64,000 nt of DNA from Streptomyces buecherae. GTDB lineage: Bacteria; Actinomycetota; Actinomycetes; Streptomycetales; Streptomycetaceae. The DNA is taken from the NCBI RefSeq assembly GCF_014295035.1, contig NZ_CP060404.1, forward strand, positions 2,072,501 through 2,136,500, read 5' to 3'. The notes beneath the pieces were generated by a model. That model made no database searches. It was given only the letters and a program-made list of their open reading frames with translations, and had not been told where the DNA came from. Shown piece by piece: positions 20,128-28,091 of the stretch (positions within the stretch are counted from its first letter, which is position 1; each line of letters starts with the position of its first letter). A program made the position numbers and the translations under genes.

Positions 20128-20613
20128 CTACCTGAAGTCCGAGCCGGAGCCGCCGGTCTCGCCACTCCCTGCCTCCACCGGCGCCGTTCCTTGGTCGGCA
20201 GGCTGGCTCTGCTTCGTCGCCGGGTACTCCTCACGCGCACGACGCTGAATCTCACGCAGCCGCGCGGCCTGCTTAGCGTCGATGCTGTCGTAGCCGCGGT
20301 CCGCGATCTGCACCGCGATGCCGAGCGCCTCCAACTGCTCCCCCAAGGTCTGGGAGAACTTCTCCAGCCGCCCGTGCACCTTGTCGTACATGCTCGCGAG
20401 ATCGTCCGCGGCGCTGAAGCCCGTTCCGTAGGCCGCCCGCGTGATGGTCTGGTCGCCGATCTTGCTCTTCGCTGCCGGAGACGACTCCAGGTCAAGGAGG
20501 ATCTTGTCGATCTTCCCCTTGAAGTAGCTCAGCGTCTCGGCCTCGCGCGCGAGGTCAGCTCCACCTCGCCTGCCGCCTACGTCGCGGCCACCGTTCTGGT
20601 CTTGTTCGCCCAT
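20128..20613 (-). CDS. Small helical protein with YxxxD signal; candidate partner of the 501-residue protein
   Basis: A 161-residue, mostly helical protein with no signal peptide or membrane segment. It has a long amphipathic region (residues 20-125), then a Ser/Gly/Gln-rich tail. A YxxxD-type motif, YDSID, lies at residues 108-112. I do not recognise a named family. GGAG lies just before the ATG at 20613. It leads the five-gene run that ends with esxA. A small-then-large gene pair resembles pe-ppe pairs of mycobacteria, but sequence kinship is not evident. Confidence 0.78.
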   Translation of the reverse strand: MGEQDQNGGRDVGGRRGGADLAREAETLSYFKGKIDKILLDLESSPAAKSKIGDQTITRAAYGTGFSAADDLASMYDKVHGRLEKFSQTLGEQLEALGIAVQIADRGYDSIDAKQAARLREIQRRAREEYPATKQSQPADQGTAPVEAGSGETGGSGSDFR

Positions 20614-20954
20614 CTCACTCCGCCTCCCCGTACGGCGCAGATGACTTCGAGTGCCACTCTAACCACTCGGAGCGACGTCGCGCGCAGCGATATGTGACCA
20701 CGCCAACGATTACTGGCCGTTGAGTACATCCCCACGTAGCGCCAAGCCACTCCGCCCACTGCAGGGTGGTCTGAAATGCCCCCGCGCGAGCGATTAGTGG
20801 CCTCTATTCGAGGGGCCCGCCCCCGGCCGACCGGACCTTGGGCCGCCGGCTCCCGCGCAGCGGAGGAATCCGCGCGCGCAGACAACACGAAGGGGGCGTA
20901 CGCCAGTTGGCGTACGCCCCCTCAGCTCGTTCAGGCAGAGCTACCCGGGACTCG
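20614..20954. other. Intergenic region before the cargo operon
   Basis: A 341-base gap between the beta-propeller gene and the 161-residue gene. It holds the hairpin at 20891-20922 and is less GC-rich from about 20640 to 20760, where a promoter for the cargo operon is expected. No gene is seen. Confidence 0.6.
20891..20922. terminator. 15-bp perfect hairpin after the beta-propeller gene
   Basis: Arms 20891-20905 and 20908-20922 pair perfectly over 15 bp with a two-base gap. It starts 32 bases after the stop of the beta-propeller gene. On the minus strand it is followed by TCGTGTTGTC, a weak U-rich tail. It is the probable terminator of that gene. Confidence 0.8.
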
Positions 20955-22697
20955 TCAGGGACCGAAGGCCATGATGAGCTTTTCCTTCTCCTCGTCGCCG
21001 GTCAGGCGCTCGGAGGCCAGGTAGAAACGGCCTCGCTCGTCGAAGACGCGGCGCGTGCGGTAGAAGCCGTTCTCCGCTTCCCTGGTTGCCGCGGGCAGTT
21101 GGAGCACCGTCTTCTGCGGCTTGCCGCCGCTCGGGGAGATGCTGACGATCGTGCCGGCCTTGTCGTACCTGGGCTGCTGATAGGCGATCAGGTTCCTACC
21201 GTCCATACGCAACGGGGACATCATGCGCCCGTCGGTCTTCGACTCCCACTTCTTCTTTCCGGTGTTGAGGTCGAAGGCGTGAATCTCGGTGGTGAGCCCG
21301 GAGGAACTGCTCTTACCCAACGCGGTGGGCAGGAAGAACGTGTCGTCCGAGGCCACGACGCCCTGGCAGGAACCCATACTCGAGCCGAAGATGCTCATGC
21401 CGCAGTCCGGCTGGTAATTCTGTCCCCCGAGGGCGAGGGCGGAACGCTCCTTGCCGCCCTCCTTGACGGCGATGAGGCCGCCCGATTTCCGGTCCTTGTT
21501 GACGAGGTGGATGACCACCGGACTGGTGGAGTAGATCTTCGCCACCTCGTACCCCTTGCGCACGGGGTACGTCCACGCGACCTTTCCGGTCGCCGGGTCC
21601 ACCTTCTGCAGTTTGGCGGTGCCGTCATTGCAGGAGTACGCGCGCAGGAGCGCCTTGCCGCCCGCCCAGCCCTTGACGGAGCACGCTGCGGTCAGTTCCT
21701 GGACCGGAAGCGGGTTGCCGTCCTTGACGCTCACCAGGGCGGAGCCGCCGAACCAGGACAGGCCCACCGCGTCGCCGCTCTGGGCTATGCCGAGGCTGTT
21801 GTATCCCCCGCCGAACATCCCGCCCTCGGGTGCCGGCTTGTCCCAGAGTTTCTTTCCCGCCTTGAGGTCGATGAGCGCGAGCTGACTGCATTCGTCCTTC
21901 TTGCGCCCCTCGTACGCGATGACGACCTTTCCGTCGTCATTGGCGGTGGTCGGGGCGGCGCACACCGTCTTCGGCAGCGGAACGTTCCACTTTTCCGCGC
22001 CACTGTTGTCGTACGCGACGATCTTGGTCTGAACGGCCTTCACCACGTAGTCGTCCAGGACCCAGAAACCGGGCACGTCCTCGCCACTGCGCGACACCTT
22101 GGGGGCGGGCGCCTGGAAGAGGACCTTCGCCTCGCCGTCCTGGCGGATCTCGTTCGGGTCGAGTTCCTCTTCCTCAGGGGTCGCGGATTCCTCGGGCGCC
22201 TTGGTCGGCTCCGTCGACTCCTTTTCCCTGGGCTCGGTGCTCTGCTTGGCCTTGGGCTCCTTGTCGCCGTCGTCGCCGCCCACCACGGCCCACACGCCGC
22301 CGCCCGCCGCCAGTACGACCGCCACCGCGGCCGCGACGATGATCGCCGTGCGCTTCTTACGCTGACCGCCCTGACCGCCGCCCGGGCTCCCCGGTATTCC
22401 GGGCCCACTGGGCCCGGGCGCGCCGTAGGGCGGCTGGCCCGCCGGCGGGTAGCCGTACTGGGGCTGCTGAGCGTACGGGTTCGGCTGCGTCGGGTGCTGC
22501 GCGTACCCGCCGGCGCCGCCCCATGCCGGCGGAGGCGTCGGCGCACCAGGCGGAGCCGGCGGGGGCGTCGGTGGGGCATGCGGCGCGGCCGGCGGGACGT
22601 GCGGTTGCTGGGGTGCGCCAAAGCCGCCCGGTGACGGTTCCTGCGGCGCACCGAAGCCACCGGGTGGCTGGTTTGGGGGCTGTGGCGGCTGCGACAT
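20955..22697 (-). CDS. PQQ-type beta-propeller membrane protein of the type VII locus
   Basis: A 580-residue protein. A Pro/Gly/Gln-rich cytoplasmic N-terminus of about 115 residues precedes one membrane helix (about 118-138, IIVAAAVAVVLAAGGGVWAV). An acidic linker and an extracytoplasmic region of about 400 residues follow, with repeated WD/PQQ-like blades (KLWDKPAPEGG, GKVAWTYPVRKGYE, GKKKWESKTDG). These resemble BamB-like propellers that scaffold protein complexes. PQQ binding itself is not implied. It lies between mycosin 2 and the cargo operon, so a role in secretion or cell-wall passage is plausible but unproven. Confidence 0.82.
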   Translation of the reverse strand: MSQPPQPPNQPPGGFGAPQEPSPGGFGAPQQPHVPPAAPHAPPTPPPAPPGAPTPPPAWGGAGGYAQHPTQPNPYAQQPQYGYPPAGQPPYGAPGPSGPGIPGSPGGGQGGQRKKRTAIIVAAAVAVVLAAGGGVWAVVGGDDGDKEPKAKQSTEPREKESTEPTKAPEESATPEEEELDPNEIRQDGEAKVLFQAPAPKVSRSGEDVPGFWVLDDYVVKAVQTKIVAYDNSGAEKWNVPLPKTVCAAPTTANDDGKVVIAYEGRKKDECSQLALIDLKAGKKLWDKPAPEGGMFGGGYNSLGIAQSGDAVGLSWFGGSALVSVKDGNPLPVQELTAACSVKGWAGGKALLRAYSCNDGTAKLQKVDPATGKVAWTYPVRKGYEVAKIYSTSPVVIHLVNKDRKSGGLIAVKEGGKERSALALGGQNYQPDCGMSIFGSSMGSCQGVVASDDTFFLPTALGKSSSSGLTTEIHAFDLNTGKKKWESKTDGRMMSPLRMDGRNLIAYQQPRYDKAGTIVSISPSGGKPQKTVLQLPAATREAENGFYRTRRVFDERGRFYLASERLTGDEEKEKLIMAFGP

Positions 22698-23108
22698 GGG
22701 CGCCTACCTCTTTACGCGGACCCGCCGACCGGTCGGCCTCCTCCCGCAATTCGGATGATCTTTCCCCCGAAAAGGAGCGAACCGGTCGCGGAGCCCGTCA
22801 CGCAATGACTAATCGAGCGGGGGTTCTTTCTACCATTACCAGCCAAGAATGCCTTGACGAGGTAGCGGACCGTGGATCTTGGTGATAGTGCGCCGCTTGA
22901 TCATCGGACTCCCTATTCACCTCCGTAGCGGGCTCGCACCCTCCGCTCCACGGGTCACGGAGCGGGGGCGGGGACGCGGAAAGGCCACGGGGACCGGAGC
23001 CGGCCCGCCACCCGCCGCCCGCGCCCTCGCGCACGGGGCACGGGGCACGGGGCAGTGTCGCCGGAGCGGGGCCCTACGGGGGCGGGGCGGAGGCGCCGTT
23101 GTCGGTGG
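22698..23108. other. Gap between mycosin 2 and the beta-propeller gene
   Basis: 411 bases without a gene. A comparatively A/T-rich patch at about 22790-22900 could hold the beta-propeller promoter. The only repeat is the short heptamer array at 23032-23052. Confidence 0.55.
23032..23052 (+). repeat. Heptamer array 3 (three CACGGGG units)
   Basis: Three perfect CACGGGG units in tandem, 57 bases after the mycosin 2 stop. It is the shortest array of the family. Confidence 0.8.
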
Positions 23109-24416
23109 TCAGCCTGCCGTGCGGCGTTCGGCGCGGCGGCGCCGGTCGCGGAGGATGACCGCCGTACCGGCGATGACCGCGACGGTCACGGCCGTCGCGC
23201 CGAGCGCGTAGGTGGCCAGTCGCTCGCGCCGCTCCTGTGCCGTCTCGCCAAGCGTGAGCCGCGCCGGTTCCGGGGCGCTCTGCCGGCCTGGGGCCCGATC
23301 CGGCGCGGGCTTCGAGATCGGGCTGACCCTGCCGCCGAGGGCTCGTACGGGGTCGACGACGCCCCAACCGACGTTGTTGTCGCGGCCGTTGATCGACCGG
23401 TTGGCGGTCTGTTTGATCCAGGCGACGACCTCGTGCTCCTTCCAGCTCGGGTATTTGGCGCGCAGCAACGCGGCGACGCCGGCTACGTACGGCGCGGAGA
23501 AGCTGGTGCCGTTGTCAACGCACTGACCGTTTCCGGGCACGGTCGAGACGATGTCCACGCCCGGCGCCGCGACCCCGACGAAGTCGCCGCGCTGGGAGAA
23601 CGGGGCGCGTTCGTTGTTGCGGTCGGAGGACGCCACGGCCAACACGCCCGTGTAGGCCGCCGGATAGGTTTCCTTCACCTTGTTGTCGAGGCCGTCGTTA
23701 CCCGCCGACGCCACGACGACGATGTCCCTTTGCCGCGCCCTTTCCACTGCCATCGCCAGATCGGAATGGTGCGAGAGCGGCTTGGCCGTGTCCTGCGAGA
23801 TATTGATGACCCGGGCTCCCTCGGCGATGGCGTGCTCGATGGCCACCACCATGGTCTTCGTCGTGCCCGTACCCTTCTCGTCGTTCTGCCGGATCGGAAT
23901 GATGGTCGATTCCGGCGCGAGACCGACGAAGCCCGTGCCCCGGCGCGGGCGAGCGGCGATGATGCCCGCGACCTTCGTGCCGTGTCCCACGGCGTCCGCC
24001 GTCGGGTCCTTGCGCTTTCCCTTGCTCACCAGGTCGAGCCCGCTCCCGTCGTCAACGGCGGGCGCCAACTGCGGATTGGCGTCGTCCACCCCGGTGTCGA
24101 TCACCGCGACTTTCACGCCCTCGCCCCTGGTCTCCTGCCACAGCTCGTCGAGTACGACGCGCTGGAGCGCCCACGGACGAGCGGCGAACTGCTTCTTCAT
24201 CGGGTACGTGCACTCGCCGCCGCCGTTCGGAGTGAGGCCGATGTCCCGCGCGGGGCCAGCGGGCTCACGGTCGGCCATCGGGTGAGCCTGGCCGCCTGGT
24301 GCGGGTGCCCCCGCCCCGGCCGTCGCCCCGCTGGCGGGGGATGCCGCGCCGAGGCTCGTCAGCAGCGCGGCGGCCGACAGCGCCACCGACCGGGTTGCCT
24401 GGTGCGTCGTCCACAT
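23109..24416 (-). CDS. Mycosin 2, type VII secretion-associated subtilisin-like protease
   Basis: A 435-residue secreted subtilase with a signal peptide (about residues 8-32). Its catalytic residues are Asp107 (VIDTGVD), His145 (VGHGTKVAG), Asn240 (ASAGNDG) and Ser305 (DNGTSFSAPYVAG). The C-terminal membrane helix (about 405-422) ends in RDRRRR. Unlike mycosin 1 it has a typical subtilase serine motif and ordinary high-GC codon use. The ATG at 24416 has GAGAGGGA upstream. The frame runs on through the heptamer array to 25205, but that extension is an artefact of the repeat. It lies downstream of eccB. Confidence 0.93.
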   Translation of the reverse strand: MWTTHQATRSVALSAAALLTSLGAASPASGATAGAGAPAPGGQAHPMADREPAGPARDIGLTPNGGGECTYPMKKQFAARPWALQRVVLDELWQETRGEGVKVAVIDTGVDDANPQLAPAVDDGSGLDLVSKGKRKDPTADAVGHGTKVAGIIAARPRRGTGFVGLAPESTIIPIRQNDEKGTGTTKTMVVAIEHAIAEGARVINISQDTAKPLSHHSDLAMAVERARQRDIVVVASAGNDGLDNKVKETYPAAYTGVLAVASSDRNNERAPFSQRGDFVGVAAPGVDIVSTVPGNGQCVDNGTSFSAPYVAGVAALLRAKYPSWKEHEVVAWIKQTANRSINGRDNNVGWGVVDPVRALGGRVSPISKPAPDRAPGRQSAPEPARLTLGETAQERRERLATYALGATAVTVAVIAGTAVILRDRRRRAERRTAG

Positions 24417-24552
24417 CGTCGTTCGTCCCTCTCCCGTGTTCCCGTTCCTGCGCCCCGGGGCGCGGCGCCCCGCGCCCCGTCGGCGCGTGAACCCCCCGCC
24501 CCGACGCCCGCGCCCCACCGCGGCCCCGTGCCCCGCGCCCCACCGAGGCCCC

Positions 24553-24685
24553 GTGCTCCGTGCTCCGTGCTCCGTGCTCCGTGCTCCGTGCTCCGTGCTC
24601 CGTGCTCCGTGCTCCGTGCTCCGTGCTCCGTGCTCCGTGCTCCGTGCTCCGTGCTCCGTGCTCCGTGCTCCGTGCTCCGTGCTCC
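24553..24685 (+). repeat. Heptamer array 4 (19 perfect GTGCTCC units)
   Basis: Nineteen perfect tandem copies of GTGCTCC (CACGGAG on the other strand) in the 299-base gap between eccB and mycosin 2. The array ends in the linker GGGGAGGATCGCCGCC, 14 bases from the eccB stop. It is the longest uninterrupted run of one unit in the window. Confidence 0.95.
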
Positions 24686-24715
24686 CGGGGAGGATCGCCG
24701 CCCCGTACGCCGTGG

Positions 24716-26290
24716 CTACGCTCCCTGCGGCTGCCGGGCCGCGGTGGTGTCCAGGCGGGGGCCCTTGGCCAGGAAGGACGACCACTCGATGGGCACACGG
24801 GCCGGCTTGACGTCCCGGTAGCCGAGGCGGATGCGTGCCTGGTCGACCTCGCGCTGGCCCTCCTCGTCCGCCTTCTTCGGCTTGCCGTCCGTGCCGATCA
24901 CGCTCTCCTCGGAGCTGCTGTCGTTGTTCGTCTGCACCGCGTAGCGCAGCCCCGTGTCGGTCACCAGGAAGAGCGAGCCGGAGCTGGACTGGTGGCCGCG
25001 GATCTCGCGGTAGAGCAGCCCGGTGCCCGGCGTGACGTAGGTGGTGCTGCCGCCCTCCGCGATCGTCGCGGGGAAGCCCTGTCCGGCCCAGGTGCTCAGC
25101 TTCGTCGTGCCGTTGGCCTTCACGTCGCGCAGGACGCTGCACACCGTGTCGCGGGCTGACTCGCCGCCGAGCGAGTTGACCTGCACCGCCTTCGCCTGTG
25201 GCCACGCGCGGTCGCCGTAGAACGCGTCTTCGGCGCCCTCGGGCGAGAACGCCTGGGCGTCGACGTCCCTGGCCTGTCCGGCCTGGTTCAGGCGGTCCGT
25301 CTCGGGCGAGCTGAGGAGCAGTTCGGCGGTGAAGTCCGAGACGGGGAGCACCTTGCCGGGGAGCACCACGTAGTGCTGGGGTCCGGTGCCGGTCTTCGCC
25401 CGCAGCACCATGCCCACGCGACCCTCCTCCTCGCTGAGCCCGTCGATACCCGCGTCAGTGGCGACGGCGCCCGGAAGGTGCGGGAAGGTGATCGGGGTGC
25501 CGTCGCGCAGCGTTTTCAGCCAGTCGTCGGTGACGCTCTGCGGGTGGGCGGACCTGTTGCCGACCAGGGTGCGCAGCAACAGCTTGTCGTACGCGGAGCC
25601 GTAGTCCTTCGAACGCTGGCGCCAGTCGGGGCCGCCGATCAGGTACTTGGAGCCCTTGCCGTCCACCAGGTAGCGCGCCCCGTTCTGGGCCCGTACGTAC
25701 ATCACCTGGCCGCCGCGCAGCCGCTCCGTACCCTCCACCTTCGACGTCTCGCGGTCGGCCAGGACGAACGTCGCCTTCTGCACCGTGCTGCCGCGCCCGC
25801 CCGGCTGTTCGCACACCGCCCAGCGCTTGGCCTTGCCCGCGTCGCCCGCGTCGGGCAGTCGGTCGGGGGCGTAGGGGATGCCGATGGTGGGGCCGTGCGG
25901 GATCTTCCCGTTGTCCAGCACCTTCTCGTCGACCTTGATGACCTTGCCCTTGTCGGGATTGAGCAGGAGTTTGGCCGAGGAGAGGTTGAGGACGGGGTGG
26001 AGTTGGGCCTTGCCGTTGGTTTCCAGGACCACGTACCGCGTGGTGGAGTCGCTGCCGATGATGACGTTCGTCTTCGGCTGGTCCCAGCCCTTCGGGGCTT
26101 TGGGTTTGAACATGCCCCACGCGCCGAATCCGGCCAGGATCAGGGCGCCGACGATGGCCCCGGGCAGTACGGCGCGCAGCGCACGGGGCGCGCCCTCCTC
26201 CGTGCCCGCGGGCGTGGGCTGCAAGAAGGCAGCGACCACGCGTTTCTTGGCGAAGGTGTACGCGTTGAGCTCGTCCCGCCGTGATGCCAT
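24716..26290 (-). CDS. eccB: Type VII secretion protein EccB
   Basis: A 524-residue EccB. A cytoplasmic start (MASRRDELNAYTFAKKRVVAAFLQPTP, typical of the family) is followed by one membrane helix at about residues 44-62. A large extracytoplasmic repeat region with SLFLVTDTGLRYAV near the C-terminus completes it. EccB forms the outward-facing part of the ESX membrane complex. GGAGGAA precedes the ATG at 26290. It is divergent from eccE across a 475-base gap. Confidence 0.95.
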   Translation of the reverse strand: MASRRDELNAYTFAKKRVVAAFLQPTPAGTEEGAPRALRAVLPGAIVGALILAGFGAWGMFKPKAPKGWDQPKTNVIIGSDSTTRYVVLETNGKAQLHPVLNLSSAKLLLNPDKGKVIKVDEKVLDNGKIPHGPTIGIPYAPDRLPDAGDAGKAKRWAVCEQPGGRGSTVQKATFVLADRETSKVEGTERLRGGQVMYVRAQNGARYLVDGKGSKYLIGGPDWRQRSKDYGSAYDKLLLRTLVGNRSAHPQSVTDDWLKTLRDGTPITFPHLPGAVATDAGIDGLSEEEGRVGMVLRAKTGTGPQHYVVLPGKVLPVSDFTAELLLSSPETDRLNQAGQARDVDAQAFSPEGAEDAFYGDRAWPQAKAVQVNSLGGESARDTVCSVLRDVKANGTTKLSTWAGQGFPATIAEGGSTTYVTPGTGLLYREIRGHQSSSGSLFLVTDTGLRYAVQTNNDSSSEESVIGTDGKPKKADEEGQREVDQARIRLGYRDVKPARVPIEWSSFLAKGPRLDTTAARQPQGA

Positions 26291-26765
26291 GGCCTCAGTT
26301 CCTCCCCCAGGCTGAAACGGTGCTGGCCGTGCGGCGCACCCGCGTTCGGGCGCCGCTGTCAGACCGGCCCCCTACTATGCCGGTAAGCGTTCGGTGCGTG
26401 ACGCTCGGGTCACTCCGCGCAAGATTGGGGGCCCCGGACTTGGGCGCGGGGGCGCTACGGTCTACGGTCAGTGTGCGCACGACAGCGGGGTGTGTGGGGC
26501 ACGGGGTGGCAGAGCGACCGGGGCAACAGCCCGCGGTGGCGCGGCGTGAGGGGGCGTACGACATGACGCGCATGGCCGGTGGGTGCTTACGGGCGCTCCG
26601 ATCGCCTCGGCAACGCGTCGGTGCGGCAAGCGACATGACGGGGCGCCGCCGTGCGACGCGCCCCGAGCGGGGCGGGAGCCACGGACGGGGCGGAAGCCGG
26701 GGACGTGATCTCGGTCGGGCGCCGGGCCGGGGGCAGGATCGGGGTCGAGGGCGGAGCTGGGGGCG
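26291..26765. other. Divergent control region between eccB and eccE
   Basis: 475 bases between the divergent starts of eccB and eccE, the place to expect promoters for both halves of the locus. TACTAT at 26373-26378 resembles a -10 box, but I see no matching -35. Frames crossing the gap look like shadows. No repeat array is present. Confidence 0.55.
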
Positions 26766-28091
26766 ATGACGGGAACAGCGGTCACGGGCAGGGCGACGGG
26801 GGCCGGGACGACCACCGCGGGAGCGCGGGGCCAGGGGCCCGGCGCGCCGGCGGGGCCGAGCGCGGTGACGACGGCCGTGCCGCGCAAGGCGGCGCGGACG
26901 GGCGGGTTCAGCTCCTTTCCGCTGCGTCAACTTGTACTGGTGGAGATCGCCGCCGCCGTGCTGCTCGTGGCCTGGGTCGTCGACACGCTACTGGTGGTAC
27001 CCGCCGCGGCCGCCGCCGCCGTGTTGGTGCTGGTCGCCGTGGTGCGCCGGCGTCGACGTTCGCTGCCGGAGTGGCTGGCGACCGCGCGGGGGCTGCGGCA
27101 GCGCACGCGGCGGGCGGCTTCGGTGCGCGTCCCGGCGGGCACCGACCCCGGGCTCGCGCCTGTCCTGGAATGCGAGCCGGCGCTGCGCACGTACTCCTTC
27201 ACCGGCCGTTCGCGGCGGGACGTGGGCATGATCGGGGACGGCACGTTCCTGACGGCCGTGTTACGCGTGGAGGCCGCTGACACCGGCCTGCGGCCGGCGG
27301 GTGGCGAACGCTCGCTGCCTCTCGAGTTGTTGCGCGAGGCCATGGACGTGGACGGCATACGGCTGGAGTCGGCCCAGGCCGTGCAGCACACCCAGCCGGC
27401 TCCCGCGCCCCATCTGCCACAGCAGGCGGCGGCCATGCGCAACTACGGCCCCTTGCAGGCCCAGGCGGGCGCGCCCGCGCTGCGCGTGACCTGGGTCGCG
27501 CTGAAGCTCGACCCGGAGCTGTGCCCGGAGGCGGTCGCCGCCAGGGGCGGTGGGCTGGGCGGGGCGCAGCGGAGCCTGTTGCGCGCCGCCGACCAGTTGG
27601 CCAGCCGCCTGATAGGCGCCGGCTTCCGGGCGGAGGTGCTCTCCGAGGCGGAGCTGACCGCCGCCGTGGCCGCCGCCGCGTGCGCCAACCCGATCGCCGC
27701 CGCGTCCGGCGGCTCGTCGGGCGGGCCGGCGCGGCGCACCGTGGAGACCTCCCGTACCTGGCGCTGTGACGACCGCCGACACACCACGTACTGGGTCGGC
27801 CGCTGGCCCCAGTTGGGTGCGAGCGCGACGCCGCTGGCTCGCCTGGTGTCGCTGTTGACGGCCGTGCCGGTGCTGGCGACGACGTTCAGCCTGACCCTCG
27901 CGCGGGGCGGCAGTCAGGAGGTCGTCCTCAGTGGGCACGTACGGATCACGGGGCGTAGCGACGACGAACTGGTCGGCGCCCGGCGCGCGTTGGAGCGTAC
28001 GGCGCGCGAGGCCAGGGCCGGCCTGGTTCGACTGGACCGTGAGCAGGTGCCCGGCGTGCTGGCCACCCTGCCGCTTGGGGGGACCCGCTGA
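26766..28091 (+). CDS. eccE: Type VII secretion protein EccE
   Basis: A 441-residue EccE-like protein. An Ala/Gly-rich N-terminus of about 50 residues precedes two membrane helices (about 56-92), then an RRRRR cytoplasmic anchor and a large soluble domain. EccE completes the ESX membrane core. Codon 166 is TTA (27261-27263). The stop shares its last base with the ATG of the next gene (TGATG), so the two are translationally coupled. The assignment rests on the topology and on the position beside eccB, since EccE sequences are divergent. Confidence 0.82.
   Translation: MTGTAVTGRATGAGTTTAGARGQGPGAPAGPSAVTTAVPRKAARTGGFSSFPLRQLVLVEIAAAVLLVAWVVDTLLVVPAAAAAAVLVLVAVVRRRRRSLPEWLATARGLRQRTRRAASVRVPAGTDPGLAPVLECEPALRTYSFTGRSRRDVGMIGDGTFLTAVLRVEAADTGLRPAGGERSLPLELLREAMDVDGIRLESAQAVQHTQPAPAPHLPQQAAAMRNYGPLQAQAGAPALRVTWVALKLDPELCPEAVAARGGGLGGAQRSLLRAADQLASRLIGAGFRAEVLSEAELTAAVAAAACANPIAAASGGSSGGPARRTVETSRTWRCDDRRHTTYWVGRWPQLGASATPLARLVSLLTAVPVLATTFSLTLARGGSQEVVLSGHVRITGRSDDELVGARRALERTAREARAGLVRLDREQVPGVLATLPLGGTR

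Noticed and set aside
24265..24798. Long reading frames through the heptamer arrays giving seven-residue protein repeats such as HGARSTE or PRAPCSV
   Set aside because: A 7-bp unit has a 21-base codon period, so any stop-free frame yields a seven-residue repeat. The frames lack ribosome binding sites, appear on both strands and at every array, and run into unrelated genes.
23109..25205. A 698-residue form of mycosin 2
   Set aside because: The extra 263 residues come from the heptamer array and antisense eccB; a signal peptide begins at the ATG at 24416, which has a good ribosome binding site.
26291..26765. Sigma-factor promoter from TACTAT at 26373-26378
   Set aside because: No -35 box is found at an acceptable distance, so it is mentioned only in the gap description.
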